A DNA stretch of 64,000 nucleotides, taken from Selenomonadales bacterium. GTDB taxonomy: Bacteria > Bacillota > UBA994. The stretch's first letter is position 1; the number at the start of each line of letters is the position of its first letter. The notes below the pieces were generated by a model. That model made no database searches. It saw nothing but the letters and a program-made list of their open reading frames with translations, and was not told the origin of the DNA. The stretch lies in assembly GCA_018335585.1 (NCBI GenBank), contig JAGXRZ010000052.1, forward strand, positions 18,977 through 82,976. The letters are read 5' to 3'. Positions 24,207 through 33,763 of the stretch are shown here, in pieces. Position numbers and translations under genes: made by a program.

Positions 24207-26228
24207 TTACTGGTTTGCCCGCTCTGCCCTGAGGTTAAAGTACGTGTCGAGCACATGGCGGGCGATAGGCGCAGCCGCGAGGCTTCCGCCCCGGCCGTGA
24301 CGCACAAACACTGAGACTACAATTTCCGGCTCGCGTGTGACTGGGTCTGCCCCCCAACCGGTAAACCAGCCGTGGGATGGCAGCTGGACCCGACCCCGGT
24401 AGACTTCGGCCGTACCAGTTTTGCCAGCGGCAAAATAGGTCGCGCCGCGAAACGCACCCACGGCTGTCCCGCTGTTAAGCCCTAGTCCTCCCACTTGGGT
24501 CACTTGCCGCAGCCCTTCCTGAATCCTAGAGAGCTCCGCCGCACTGACTATGCCGCTTGGGTTATCAGGCGTACGCACCAAGGAAGCAAGTCGCCTCGGT
24601 TGCGTCTGGCTGACAACCTCGCCAAAGGGACTTACCACTCTGTCGACAATAAAGTTCTCGTAGCGATGCCCCGTGGCCAGCATAGCCATCATATTGGCCA
24701 TCTGCAAGGGAGTATAGGTCTGAATACCTTGGCCGATGGTGATGTCGGCCACTTCGCCGGGGTACGGGTTTGCTGGGCGTGGCTCGCCGGTTCTGCGGAT
24801 GACGGCGCGAAAGGTTTCGCTGGTAGGCAGCACCCCGGTCTGGCCGCCGAACCCGAATAGCTCGGTTTGCAGCGGAGTAGGTGCGCCTAGTCCCAACACT
24901 GCTGCCACATTGGCAAAGGCATCGAGGACGGTAGCGTTGCCGAGCTGCCTAATCAGTTGCAGACCTATCTGGTAGTAGTAAATGTTGCAGGATACACGCA
25001 TCGCCGTGACGTCGTCAACGCTGCCATGCGCGGTGCGATAGTGCTCAATCCAGCACGGTTTGCCCCGCTCTCCCAGCCAACCATCCATTAGGCGTCCGGT
25101 ACACACAACGCGCGGCATTGCCCTCTGCGCGCCATGCTGTAACCCGGCAATCTCCGTGACCGGCTTAAAGATAGAGCCCGGGACAAACGCCGCAAATGTC
25201 TTGTTATCTAGCGGACGACTAGGGTCGGCGGCGAGCACCCCGAAGTTCTTCGCAAGCTCCGCAGGAGAAAAGGCTGGGTGACTCACCATAGCTAGCACCG
25301 CACCCGTGCGGGGGTCGATAGCCACAACCGCTGCCTCGCGTGCCACCAAATCCAAATCGTTCCCGACGACCCCTGCGGCACGCGCCGCCACACGCACGCG
25401 CTCTAGGTGCCCCGGTAGCCAAGCTTCAATCTGCTGCTGCAAGGCCGCGTCTAAGGTGAGGTGCAAGTTATTGCCGGGGATAGGCTCTTGCACACCTACC
25501 TCCCTGACGGGGCGACTCAGGTGGTCGACTTCCACGAGCTGAAAGCCGTCCACGCCTCTTAGCGAAAGGTGGCGCGGGGCGAACTCATGTGACTGCTCTA
25601 AACCCCACCTTCCGACTACGCTGTCGAGCCGGTAGCGGCTAAATCCGATTCGCTCGTTTTCCGCCCTTATCTGTGCTGCATTAAGGAGGATACGTCCCAT
25701 ACCGCCTAAGACATGCGCGGCACTTTGACCAAACGGATAGCTCCTCACCGGTTGCACTTCCACAATAACCCCGGGTAGTTCCATGCGACGTTCCTCAATC
25801 TGTATGAGCCTGGCGTCGCCAAAGGTGAGAGGTTCATCGATCAGCCGGACGGGACGCCACCGGCGAAAACGCGCCGCCTGCAGGCGCCGCCTAAACTCAG
25901 TCACCGAGACTTGCTCCGGTTGTTCACCCAAGGGGTCAAGTATGGTGACTAGGCGCGCCAGAATATCGTCTAGTTCCGGGCTGCGGGTATGATGCATTGA
26001 GACAAAGTACCCCGGTTGGTTTGCAGCCAAGATTACTCCATGTGCATCGACAATTTTGCCGCGAGGAGCTTCCTGCACAACCTCCCGTAAGCGATTGTTG
26101 TCCGCGTCCCTCCGGTAATCGGCCCCATGCACAATCTGGATGTAAGCTAAGCGAAAAATGACTACGCTGATGGCCACAACTACTGCCATAGTCATTCCGT
26201 TTAAGCGCTTGTGAAAGAAACTCTCCAC
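24207..26228 (-). CDS. mrdA: Penicillin-binding protein 2 (class B, elongasome transpeptidase)
   Basis: Cross-links peptidoglycan during elongation with RodA. One N-terminal membrane helix (MTMAVVVAISVVIFRLAYIQI), a dimerization domain, then the transpeptidase: SxxK as PGSIFKPV (catalytic Ser, ~residue 360), SCN, and KTGT in AAGKTGTAEVY. 673 residues is typical. Overlaps mreD by 1 bp (TAGTG). Part of a continuous mreB-mreC-mreD-mrdA-minD-minE-rodA run. Confidence 0.95.
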   Translation of the reverse strand: MESFFHKRLNGMTMAVVVAISVVIFRLAYIQIVHGADYRRDADNNRLREVVQEAPRGKIVDAHGVILAANQPGYFVSMHHTRSPELDDILARLVTILDPLGEQPEQVSVTEFRRRLQAARFRRWRPVRLIDEPLTFGDARLIQIEERRMELPGVIVEVQPVRSYPFGQSAAHVLGGMGRILLNAAQIRAENERIGFSRYRLDSVVGRWGLEQSHEFAPRHLSLRGVDGFQLVEVDHLSRPVREVGVQEPIPGNNLHLTLDAALQQQIEAWLPGHLERVRVAARAAGVVGNDLDLVAREAAVVAIDPRTGAVLAMVSHPAFSPAELAKNFGVLAADPSRPLDNKTFAAFVPGSIFKPVTEIAGLQHGAQRAMPRVVCTGRLMDGWLGERGKPCWIEHYRTAHGSVDDVTAMRVSCNIYYYQIGLQLIRQLGNATVLDAFANVAAVLGLGAPTPLQTELFGFGGQTGVLPTSETFRAVIRRTGEPRPANPYPGEVADITIGQGIQTYTPLQMANMMAMLATGHRYENFIVDRVVSPFGEVVSQTQPRRLASLVRTPDNPSGIVSAAELSRIQEGLRQVTQVGGLGLNSGTAVGAFRGATYFAAGKTGTAEVYRGRVQLPSHGWFTGWGADPVTREPEIVVSVFVRHGRGGSLAAAPIARHVLDTYFNLRAERANQ

Positions 26229-26725
26229 TAGATCACCTCACGCTTGCGGCGCGGTAAAATCCTAAAAAGCCAGAAGATAAGAACAGGCATAAACGCTCCG
26301 TTCACTAACACCGTCGGGACAAAGGCGCGGTAAAACGCGCCGCCCCACCAAACTCCAAACGCATGGCGGGACAACAGAAGAACGAGGAGCTCGAACCCCA
26401 CTATCGAGATGAAGCCTACCGCGACCGTAACTAGCAGCTCGTCGCGGAAAAACTGCCTTTCTACTTGACCTGCCAGGTAGCCGATAACCACTAACGGAAT
26501 TGCCGTAAGCCCGAAGGCACCTGCGAAAAGCGCATCGGCCAAAAGACCCGCCGCAAGACCGATAGTCATGCCGGTGGTCGTCCCGTAATGCAGTGCAGTC
26601 CCGGCGACTAAAGCTACCAATAGATTAAGCCTGCCGCCAAAGAGGGCTAAGCTCGGCATAAGGGCGCCATGCAAGATGACGCAGGCTCCGGTAAGGACGC
26701 CTAGTATTAGCGTGGCGCGGCTCAC
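26228..26725 (-). CDS. mreD: Rod shape-determining protein MreD
   Basis: Integral membrane partner of MreC. 165 residues with five or so membrane helices; TALHYGTTTGMTIGLAAGLLADALFAGAFGLTAIPLVVIGYL matches the family core in composition and pattern. Starts with a GTG overlapping the mreC stop by 4 bp (GTGA). Position between mreC and PBP2 confirms it. Confidence 0.9.
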   Translation of the reverse strand: MSRATLILGVLTGACVILHGALMPSLALFGGRLNLLVALVAGTALHYGTTTGMTIGLAAGLLADALFAGAFGLTAIPLVVIGYLAGQVERQFFRDELLVTVAVGFISIVGFELLVLLLSRHAFGVWWGGAFYRAFVPTVLVNGAFMPVLIFWLFRILPRRKREVI

Positions 26726-27555
26726 GGCTGCCCTCGCCGCACTACGAGTACTTCCTCTAGCCGGCCAAAGTCTACCGCCGGTTCAATGCGGGCTTGCTTT
26801 AGCAGACCGTCGGCGCTGACGACAATTTCGCTCACCACGCCGATGACGAAAGCATGGTCACGGGGAAACACGTCGCCTAACCGGCTGGTGAGCACTAGGT
26901 CGCCCTCAGCAATAGGAAAGTCCCACGGTAAGCGGGCAATTCTAACCATGCCCAACACAGCGCTGTCCCCTTCTGCTATGGCACCGTCTCGCCCGTTTTG
27001 CACTACTGCGGCTACCGCACTCCGCGGGTCAGTGATTAGCAGCACCCGCGCAGACATGCTAAAGACCTCGATTATTCGTCCCACGGCTCCGCGGTGGGTG
27101 ACTACTGCGTCACCCGCCTGCAAACCATGCGCCAACCCGCGGTCAATAACTACTTCGTGGTGCCAAGTAGTTATGCCGCGGGAGATGACGCGCGCCATAA
27201 CAAGGTCAAGCGCTACCTGTTGCTCGCGATACCCGAGTAAAGCCCGCACTCGCTCTAGTTCGAGCTTTGCTTCCACCAAGTTTTGATACTTAAAGTCGAG
27301 CTCCGCTAGCTCGCGGCGTAACCGCTCATTGTCACGTCGCAGCGTACCTAGCTCCCGCACAGATTCCGCCGTTTCGCGACCAAATGACACAACGGCGGCG
27401 ATGGCGCGGGAGATAGGAGCACCTACGCGGTGAAGTGCGCGCTCTACCCAGGTCACGCCAACTACTTCCCTCGCCGAGAAGCTAAGCAGCACTAGGAGCA
27501 CGAACACAGCAAGCAACAAGGTGATAAAGGAGCGATTTCTACCTAAAAACCCCAT
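26722..27555 (-). CDS. mreC: Rod shape-determining protein MreC
   Basis: Single-pass protein linking MreB to PBP2/RodA outside the membrane. TM at residues ~9-28 (ITLLLAVFVLLVLLSFSA), coiled coil at residues ~65-100 (RRDNERLRRELAELDFKYQNLVE), then the double beta-barrel domain (DGAIAEGDSAVLGMVRI, VTHRGAVGRIIEV). ATG 27555 with GGAGG upstream is preferred to GTG 27564, which lies against that SD. 277 residues is normal. Confidence 0.94.
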   Translation of the reverse strand: MGFLGRNRSFITLLLAVFVLLVLLSFSAREVVGVTWVERALHRVGAPISRAIAAVVSFGRETAESVRELGTLRRDNERLRRELAELDFKYQNLVEAKLELERVRALLGYREQQVALDLVMARVISRGITTWHHEVVIDRGLAHGLQAGDAVVTHRGAVGRIIEVFSMSARVLLITDPRSAVAAVVQNGRDGAIAEGDSAVLGMVRIARLPWDFPIAEGDLVLTSRLGDVFPRDHAFVIGVVSEIVVSADGLLKQARIEPAVDFGRLEEVLVVRRGQP

Positions 27556-27575
27556 CCCCACCACCTCCGCTTGTT

Positions 27576-28604
27576 CTATCTTCGCCTAGGCGACGCGTCT
27601 AACCTGCGCAGCAAATCGATGTGTTCGAAGGTGCGCCCGGCACCCTGTACAACCGATGTCAAAGGGTCGTCCGCTATGACCGTCGGCATGCTTGTCTCTT
27701 CTGCGATTAGCTTGTCTAAGCCTCGCAACAATGAGCCGCCGCCGGTCAGAACGATGCCGCGGTCAAAGACATCGGCCGCTAACTCCGGCGGAGTGCGCTC
27801 GAGCGTTGCTTTAACCGCTTCCACTATCGCTCGCACGGGCTCCGCTAAGGCTTGGCGCACTTCGGTGCCTGTCAGTTTAAGCGTCTTTGGGAGACCGCTG
27901 ACTAGGTCGCGGCCGCGCACGTCCATTTCTTCTTCCGGCAGAGCGTAAGCTGAGCCGATGGCAATCTTGACATCCTCGGCAGTGCGTTCACCGATAAGTA
28001 AATTATAATGTTTCTTGACATAACCAACAATGGCTTCGTCCATTTCGTCGCCGCCGACGCGGATAGACTTGTGCGTCACAATGCCACCGAGGCTGATAAT
28101 AGCAACTTCCGTGGTTCCGCCGCCGATATCGACAATCATGTTGCCAATCGGCTCCGTCACCGGCAGCCCCGCCCCGATAGCCGCGGCCATGGGCTCTTCA
28201 ATCGTGTAGGCCTCACGCGCTCCGGCCGAGAGCGCCGCGTCTTTCACCGCCCTCTTCTCAACCTCAGTCACGCCCGCCGGCACGCACACTACCACGCGCG
28301 GACGCAGGAAACTTGAGCCCGGCAAAGCGCGTTTGATGAAGGCCTTAAGCATTTTTTGTGTTACGTCAAAGTCGGCAATCACTCCGTCGCGCAAGGGGCG
28401 GACGGCGATTATGTGCCCGGGGGTACGGCCAATCATAGCCTTCGCTGCGTCGCCGACTTCCAGCACTTCGTGGTTGTCGCGCTGGATGGCTACTACGGAC
28501 GGTTCCCGCAGCACGATGCCCTTACCCTTAACAAAGACCAAGGTGTTTGCCGTGCCGAGGTCAATGCCCATGTCGCGGGTAAAGTAGCGAGTAAGAAAGT
28601 TCAT
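27576..28604 (-). CDS. mreB: Rod shape-determining actin homolog MreB
   Basis: Actin-like filament directing cell-wall synthesis. Phosphate-1 motif [17 protein letters not shown] (residues 11-27), [33 protein letters not shown] and [16 protein letters not shown], plus the C-terminal [13 protein letters not shown], all intact. 342 residues. First gene of the mreBCD set and 17 bp from radC. Confidence 0.97.
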   Translation of the reverse strand: MNFLTRYFTRDMGIDLGTANTLVFVKGKGIVLREPSVVAIQRDNHEVLEVGDAAKAMIGRTPGHIIAVRPLRDGVIADFDVTQKMLKAFIKRALPGSSFLRPRVVVCVPAGVTEVEKRAVKDAALSAGAREAYTIEEPMAAAIGAGLPVTEPIGNMIVDIGGGTTEVAIISLGGIVTHKSIRVGGDEMDEAIVGYVKKHYNLLIGERTAEDVKIAIGSAYALPEEEMDVRGRDLVSGLPKTLKLTGTEVRQALAEPVRAIVEAVKATLERTPPELAADVFDRGIVLTGGGSLLRGLDKLIAEETSMPTVIADDPLTSVVQGAGRTFEHIDLLRRLDASPRRR

Positions 28605-28621
28605 TTAACGCTTCGACTCCT

Positions 28622-29296
28622 TTACATGAGGCCCTTTTCCTTAAAACTTAGTATAACCCCGTCGCCAAAAATAACGTGGTCCAAGACGTCGATGCCTAGC
28701 AACCGACCTGCTTCCGTGAGGCGGCGCGTCACTTCCATGTCCTCGCGCGACGGCGTGCAATCCCCGCTTGGGTGATTGTGGGCGATAATCAGAGCTGCGG
28801 CGCTACGCTTGATGGCTGCGCGAAAGACTTCTCGCGGGTGCACAATAGAGGAGTTTAGGCTGCCGACGGAGACTTCCTCGATGCCGAGGCAGTGATTCTT
28901 GGTGTTAAGCAAGACGGTAAAGAAATGCTCGCGCTCTTCATGGCGCAGCCGCTCCAAGAGGAGACTTCGCACATCCTCGGGTGAACGAATGGAGCGAGGC
29001 GGGGCGCCTTGTACAGATAAGCGCCGCGACAGCTCGACCATGGCCAAAATTTGCACCGCTTTGGCGGGACCGATACCCTTTATTTCACAGAGCTCATCAC
29101 TGGTGAGCCGTGTGAGACTGCTGATATCCCCCGCCTTTGCCAGCACCTTGCCGGCAAGCTCGAGTACGCTTTCCCCTCTTTGACCTGACGTACCCATTAA
29201 GATAGCTAACAGCTCGGCGTTTGACATGTGATGCGCGCCGCGGTTTAGCAGCCTCTCCCGCGGCCTTTCGCGTTCCGGCAACGCACGAATCGTCAC
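28622..29296 (-). CDS. radC: RadC/JAB-domain protein
   Basis: RadC family, function unsettled (not a proven repair protein). An N-terminal helix-hairpin-helix-like region (CEIKGIGPAKAVQILAMVEL) precedes the JAB/MPN domain with HNHPSGDCTPSREDMEVT (metal-binding HxH...D). 224 residues, normal size. GTG start overlaps the maf stop by 4 bp. radC next to maf and mreB is a conserved order. Confidence 0.94.
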   Translation of the reverse strand: MTIRALPERERPRERLLNRGAHHMSNAELLAILMGTSGQRGESVLELAGKVLAKAGDISSLTRLTSDELCEIKGIGPAKAVQILAMVELSRRLSVQGAPPRSIRSPEDVRSLLLERLRHEEREHFFTVLLNTKNHCLGIEEVSVGSLNSSIVHPREVFRAAIKRSAAALIIAHNHPSGDCTPSREDMEVTRRLTEAGRLLGIDVLDHVIFGDGVILSFKEKGLM

Positions 29297-29880
29297 CTAC
29301 TCGCCCCCATTCCCATAAGGTCAACGCCGAGCTCCTGTAGCATTTCGTAGAGGAGCGACAGCGGCAACCCTACAACATTGCTGTAGCAGCCGGCGATGCC
29401 GCGCACAAACACTGCCGCCGCGCCTTGTATGGCGTAGCCCCCGGCTTTGTCTAGAGGCTCGCCGGTGGCCACATAGTTGCGAATCTCAGCAGGCGAAAGC
29501 GCTCTAAAGTCTACACGTGTAGTGGCGTGGCGCACTATGCAACGCTCGGCGCTCCGGAGGACGGCGACGCCCGTTACTACTTCGTGAGACTCCCCGGAAA
29601 GGAGCCCTAGCATCCAAGCGGCATGCTCCGGCGTTTCGGGCTTGCCAAGCAAGCGGCCGTGCAGGTGCACGACCGTATCGGCAGCGATGCAGACGCCCGC
29701 GCTAGGCAGTGGCAAGGCCCCTAACGCCTTCATTTCGGCATACTCACGCGCGCAAGCTACGGGGTCGCCAGACAACTCTGTGCCCTCGACAAACGAGGAT
29801 GACACGACAACAGGCTCTACGCCGATTTGCCTAAGCAGTAGAAGCCGCCTAGGTGAAGCGGAGGCCAAGAAGATGGTCAT
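29293..29880 (-). CDS. maf: Maf-family nucleotide pyrophosphatase
   Basis: House-cleaning pyrophosphatase acting on non-canonical or canonical dTTP/UTP; Maf overproduction blocks septation in Bacillus. N-terminal signature LASASPRRLLLLRQIG (residues 5-20), IAADTVVHL (~66) and DKAGGYAIQGAA (~145). 195 residues. Overlaps radC. Clear family member. Confidence 0.94.
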   Translation of the reverse strand: MTIFLASASPRRLLLLRQIGVEPVVVSSSFVEGTELSGDPVACAREYAEMKALGALPLPSAGVCIAADTVVHLHGRLLGKPETPEHAAWMLGLLSGESHEVVTGVAVLRSAERCIVRHATTRVDFRALSPAEIRNYVATGEPLDKAGGYAIQGAAAVFVRGIAGCYSNVVGLPLSLLYEMLQELGVDLMGMGASR

Positions 29881-29883
29881 GCG

Positions 29884-30135
29884 TTAGAGGGCACGGTAGG
29901 CCAAGTAGGCGAGCATCAGTCCGAAGACCATCGCGACCGACACCTGCAGGGTAACCCCAAAGACAAGCGTCAGGGGGCCGAGTGTCAAGGTGAGGGGCGG
30001 ATAGAGACCGTAGGTCGGACTCGATAAGGCGAGGAACGGCAGTACGGGAGTAGCCAGTTCGCCTAGGAGGCCACCCAGGAAAAGACCTACGATGAGGAAC
30101 ACCAAGAGCATCCAAGTATTGCGCTTAGACTTCAC
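29884..30135 (-). CDS. DUF4321-like small membrane protein
   Basis: 83 residues from GTG 30135 (AAAGGGTGGG upstream): one membrane helix (MLLVFLIVGLFLGGLLGE), a loop, then a second (FGVTLQVSVAMVFGLMLAYL). Size, topology and place directly before maf match the DUF4321 family of Clostridia. The start overlaps the hepI-like gene by 11 bp. Function unknown. Confidence 0.72.
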   Translation of the reverse strand: MKSKRNTWMLLVFLIVGLFLGGLLGELATPVLPFLALSSPTYGLYPPLTLTLGPLTLVFGVTLQVSVAMVFGLMLAYLAYRAL

Positions 30136-30664
30136 GCGGCCCACCCTTTCGCATGTTACTTTGGGCAAGATAGCGACCTAACAGTGCACCTATTACACCT
30201 ACAAAATACCCGGTGGGAATCGCCATCAACATCAGGTAAGGCAGGTGCACAAAGAGACCGAAATGACGCGCCAAAAGCGACGCGACTGTCAGCTGAGCGA
30301 GGTTGTGGAGAAGCGCTCCAAGCAGACTAAGTCCTACCGCGCTGAGCCGACTACCAAAAATCAGATAAGCAAGCCCCATTCCGGCTGCGCTGACTACCGC
30401 ACCGCTTAGGCTCAGGAAGAAACCCAAAGTGAGAAAAGTGCCACCGAGCAGGCTGCCCAGTAGCGCACGCAAAACCGCTACTACCAGTGCGTCGCGCAAG
30501 CCGTAGCGCATAACTACTGCTACCGTTACTACGTTCGCTAATCCCAGCTTGGCACCTGGTCCTAGCGTGACAATTAGGGGATTTGGCATCGCGCCTTCTA
30601 CCGCGTGCAGCGCCGCAGCTCCTGCCACAAGTAACGCCAAGCGCACCATCCTGTTTGCCTGCAT
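30125..30664 (-). CDS. Heptaprenyl diphosphate synthase component I-like / Gx transporter family membrane protein
   Basis: 179 residues, about five membrane helices, with EGAMPNPLIVTLGPGAKLGLANVVTV at the N-terminus, the conserved motif of the Hpre_diP_synt_I/Gx family (also annotated Gx transporter). Genes of this family lie next to apbE and rnf genes in many Clostridia, as here, so a role in quinone or flavin-linked membrane redox is possible. It is not likely to be an active prenyl synthase on its own. 5 bp from apbE. Confidence 0.8.
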   Translation of the reverse strand: MQANRMVRLALLVAGAAALHAVEGAMPNPLIVTLGPGAKLGLANVVTVAVVMRYGLRDALVVAVLRALLGSLLGGTFLTLGFFLSLSGAVVSAAGMGLAYLIFGSRLSAVGLSLLGALLHNLAQLTVASLLARHFGLFVHLPYLMLMAIPTGYFVGVIGALLGRYLAQSNMRKGGPREV

Positions 30665-30669
30665 GTCGG

Positions 30670-31704
30670 TTACCTACCCGTAAGCTCAGTTATGGCTGAC
30701 ATGCCTTGTGACATCACCACGGTGCCGTCTTCTGTTACCAGTAGTCCCATTACACCGGGAAAAGACTCAATCAGAGCTATTCCCTGCTCGACATTTAGCA
30801 CCATGGCTGCCGTAGCTATCGCATCGGCTAGCGCGGCCTCCGGGGCTACAATCGTTGCACTAGCGATACCGCGCACTGTCATCCCGGTGCGCGGGTCTAC
30901 GATATGCGTGTAACGTACGCCGTCTTGGATAAAGTAGCGCTCGTAATCGCCCGAGGTCAGGACAGCGCCGCCATAGGTAGAAACGACGGCGATTAACGCG
31001 TCCGGTTGTGTCGGATGCTGCACGCCGATTCTCACGGCACGCGGCTTCTCCCAAATAAACTGCCCCGGGAAGCCACCTAGAACGCGCACGTCTCCGCCGG
31101 CTTCGACAAAAGCATTGGTGATGCCGCGCTGTGCCAGAAACAGAATGGCTTGGTCGACAATATAGCCTTTGGCGACGCCGCCAAGGTCAAGCTGAGTGTT
31201 GGGGTGAGTTAGCCGTACGGTGCGCTGCGACACGTCCATCTCTACGTGTTCAAAACCTACCCCGGGCAAAGCCTCTGCCAAGGCTGCAGGCGTTGGCACG
31301 GCACGCGCGTCAGTGCCAAACCCCCACGCTCGCATCAGTGCGCCGATGGTTACATCAAAGGCACCCTGACTGCGTTCGTAAACTTGCTTAGCCCGCTCCA
31401 GCACGGCGATAGTCTCGTCACTAACCACGCGCGGTGCGGTGGCTGCGGTGTTAAGCTTGTCCACGTCACTCCCCGCCGCATGAGCCGACAGAACGCTCTC
31501 TAAGCGTGCCATTTCCTTGACCGTGGCGTCTATTATATCATCCAGAGCAGCCTGCGATTGGCGCCCGTGCACTACGAGCCGCACAAAGGTATCCATAAGC
31601 AGCACTTCTCGCTCTGCGCGCCGCACTATAACCCTAGTTTGTCCGACCCAGGCGACAGCTACCAAAAGTATAGCCAGGGCCAGCACTACAGCGATATTCT
31701 TCAT
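30670..31704 (-). CDS. apbE: FAD:protein FMN transferase (ApbE)
   Basis: Attaches FMN through a phosphoester to a Thr or Ser of target proteins such as RnfD and RnfG. Signal/anchor (residues 3-19, AVVLALAILLVAVAWVG), MDTFVRLVVHG, DLGGVAKGYIVD (residues ~183-194) and YTHIVDPRTG...ATIVAPEAALADAIATAAMVL, all ApbE signatures. 344 residues. Immediately downstream of rnfB, so flavinylation of the adjacent RnfD is the likely job. Hydrophobic N-terminus places it on the outer face. Confidence 0.93.
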   Translation of the reverse strand: MKNIAVVLALAILLVAVAWVGQTRVIVRRAEREVLLMDTFVRLVVHGRQSQAALDDIIDATVKEMARLESVLSAHAAGSDVDKLNTAATAPRVVSDETIAVLERAKQVYERSQGAFDVTIGALMRAWGFGTDARAVPTPAALAEALPGVGFEHVEMDVSQRTVRLTHPNTQLDLGGVAKGYIVDQAILFLAQRGITNAFVEAGGDVRVLGGFPGQFIWEKPRAVRIGVQHPTQPDALIAVVSTYGGAVLTSGDYERYFIQDGVRYTHIVDPRTGMTVRGIASATIVAPEAALADAIATAAMVLNVEQGIALIESFPGVMGLLVTEDGTVVMSQGMSAITELTGR

Positions 31705-31720
31705 TCATCCTCCTAGAGAG

Positions 31721-31743
31721 AGGGCCGAGCACGCGGCCCGGCC
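31721..31743 (-). terminator. GC-rich hairpin between rnfB and apbE
   Basis: Minus-strand stem GGGCCG/CGGCCC with a 6-nt loop, followed by TCTCTCT. No long U-run, so it is more likely a weak terminator or mRNA-processing element than a strong stop; it may reduce expression of apbE and the genes beyond. Confidence 0.35.
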
Positions 31744-31753
31744 AATTCGGTGA

Positions 31754-32563
31754 CTAAAGTCCGGAGTGGATTGTCTTAGTTGGGCACTTTTCTACACAAC
31801 GACCGCAGTTAATGCATTTCTCGTAGTCGATTTCCGCTAGGAAATTGTTCATGGTAATGGCATCTACCGGGCATACTTTCACGCACTGTGAGCAGGCAAT
31901 GCACCCGACGGAACAGACTTTGCGCACTACCGCCCCCTTGTCGTGCGAACGACAGCGAATATGCACGTGCTTCCCACTTGGCCGTAGGCTGAAAATGTCT
32001 TTGGGACATCCCGCCACACACAAGCCACACGCGGTGCACTTCTCCGTATTCACTACCGGGATACGGTTATCATCCATGGTAATGGCGCCAAACTTACATA
32101 ACTTGACACAAGTGCCGTAGCCCACACAGCCATACTGGCAGGCTTTATCTCCGCCGGAGAGAGCAACGACCGCCACGCAATCCTGTATGCCCTCGTAGTT
32201 AAAGCGCGTAGGGGCCTCGGCACACCCGCCATCGCAGTAGGGTGTAGCTACGAGACGGTCGGCTGTGAGCTTAGCTTCGATTCCCATTAGGCGCCCCAAG
32301 TTACTCAGCAAGTCGTTGCCGCCGACAGGACACTTGTCAATCGCGACTAATCGCTTGGAAACAGCTCCGGCGTACCCTGCACAGCCCGGATAGCCGCAGG
32401 CGCCGCAGTTAGCACCGGGCAGCACCGCCAACACCTCTGTGTACAGCGGGTCGGCCTGCACGGCGAACTTCTTGGCGGCTATGGCCAGACCTGCGCCAAA
32501 AAGCAGCCCTAGCGCACCTAACGAACCAAGTGCGAGCAAAACGGAACGTAGATCTATCTGCAT
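31754..32563 (-). CDS. rnfB: Rnf complex subunit RnfB (ferredoxin-binding)
   Basis: Electron entry subunit of the Rnf ferredoxin:NAD+ oxidoreductase. N-terminal membrane anchor (residues 8-28), the 4Fe-4S domain GANCGACGYPGCAGYA, then three CxxCxxCxxxC ferredoxin motifs: CTACGLCVAGCP, CIACSQCVKVCP and CINCGRCVEKCP, plus a fourth, atypical Cys set CQYGCVGYGTCVKLC. 269 residues. It is the last gene of a C-D-E-A-B operon. Cytoplasmic side. Confidence 0.96.
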   Translation of the reverse strand: MQIDLRSVLLALGSLGALGLLFGAGLAIAAKKFAVQADPLYTEVLAVLPGANCGACGYPGCAGYAGAVSKRLVAIDKCPVGGNDLLSNLGRLMGIEAKLTADRLVATPYCDGGCAEAPTRFNYEGIQDCVAVVALSGGDKACQYGCVGYGTCVKLCKFGAITMDDNRIPVVNTEKCTACGLCVAGCPKDIFSLRPSGKHVHIRCRSHDKGAVVRKVCSVGCIACSQCVKVCPVDAITMNNFLAEIDYEKCINCGRCVEKCPTKTIHSGL

Positions 32564-32575
32564 GGCCCGGCCTCC

Positions 32576-33151
32576 CTATAGCAAGCCCTGAAATCCGAAG
32601 AAGGAAATCGACAACAGCCCCGCGATAATTAGAGCAATGGGAAAGCCCTGCAGTGCCTCCGGAATCTCGGCGAGCTCTAGTCTTTCCCTAATGCCGGCAA
32701 ACACCACGATGGCCAACCCAAACCCCACCGCCGCCGCAAACCCATGCACTAGCGCTTCAACGAGGTTATAGGCCTCGTTAAGGTTAAGAATGGTGACACC
32801 GAGCACCGCGCAATTGGTCGTAATGAGAGGAAGATAGACGCCTAACGCTTGGTAAAGCGTCGGGCTGCTCTTTTGAATAACCATCTCCACAAACTGCACC
32901 AACACGGCGATGACCAAAATAAAGACAATCGTCCGCAAGTACACGAGGTCATAGGGCAGCAAGAGATAGGTCTGCACTATCCACGTGGCTAAGGAAGCAA
33001 CGGTCATTACGAAGACGACGGCAAGGCTCATGCCCAGTGCGGTCTCTATCTTTTGCGAGATACCCAAGAAGGGGCATATTCCTAGGAAGCGAATCAGGAC
33101 AAAGTTGTTGATGAGAATCGCACTAAAGAAGATAACGGCAATTTGATTCAT
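32576..33151 (-). CDS. rnfA: Rnf complex subunit RnfA
   Basis: Integral membrane subunit of six helices; with RnfE it forms an inverted pair holding a membrane-embedded [2Fe-2S] cluster. The ligands are expected in FLGICPFLG and in TTNCAVLG, both present. 191 residues. ATG 33151; 11-bp gap to rnfE upstream and 12 bp to rnfB. Confidence 0.96.
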   Translation of the reverse strand: MNQIAVIFFSAILINNFVLIRFLGICPFLGISQKIETALGMSLAVVFVMTVASLATWIVQTYLLLPYDLVYLRTIVFILVIAVLVQFVEMVIQKSSPTLYQALGVYLPLITTNCAVLGVTILNLNEAYNLVEALVHGFAAAVGFGLAIVVFAGIRERLELAEIPEALQGFPIALIIAGLLSISFFGFQGLL

Positions 33152-33162
33152 GCTCCCACCCC

Positions 33163-33762
33163 CTACGCCTTACGCAGGCTAAGAAAGTTGATAAGTCCGA
33201 TTAAGAGGCCAAGCACTATGAAGGCACCCGGCGGAGAGACCATAATCCCCATCGGCTCAAACGACTGCCAGAACCCAAGAATCTCTAGCCCAAAAAGCGT
33301 TCCGGAACCGAGGATTTCTCTGATAGCTGAGACCAAGACCAGCGCGAGCGTAAACCCTACCCCCATACCTAGGCCGTCGAGCGTCGACCGCCATACGCCG
33401 TTCTTAGAAGCGAAAGCCTCGGCGCGCTGCAGAATAATGCAGTTAACAACAATAAGCGGGATAAAGATGCCTAGCACCTCGTGCAACCCAGGTACAAACG
33501 CCGCCATAATCAGGTCGACCATGGTGACAAATGTGGCGATGACAACGATAAAACACGGGATACGGATTTTGTCGGGTATAACAGACCGCAGGAGGGAAAT
33601 AAGGATATTGCTAGCTACGAGCACCGCCGTCGCCGCCAACCCCATGCCTAGTCCTTGTCCGGCAGCAATGGACACGGCTAGCGTAGGGCACATGCCGAGG
33701 AGTAGCCTAAAGGTCGGGTTCTCGTCGAAAATACCGCGCCAAAATACTCTTAGGTCGTTCAT
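33163..33762 (-). CDS. rnfE: Rnf complex subunit RnfE
   Basis: Second half of the RnfA/E pair. From ATG 33762 (1 bp from the rnfD stop), 199 residues with membrane helices and the conserved [12 protein letters not shown] and [18 protein letters not shown] motifs. The rnfG gene normally lies between rnfD and rnfE; here those two genes are adjacent with no space. An apparent longer reading from 33816 runs into rnfD and is unlikely. Confidence 0.95.
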   Translation of the reverse strand: MNDLRVFWRGIFDENPTFRLLLGMCPTLAVSIAAGQGLGMGLAATAVLVASNILISLLRSVIPDKIRIPCFIVVIATFVTMVDLIMAAFVPGLHEVLGIFIPLIVVNCIILQRAEAFASKNGVWRSTLDGLGMGVGFTLALVLVSAIREILGSGTLFGLEILGFWQSFEPMGIMVSPPGAFIVLGLLIGLINFLSLRKA

Positions 33763-33763
33763 T

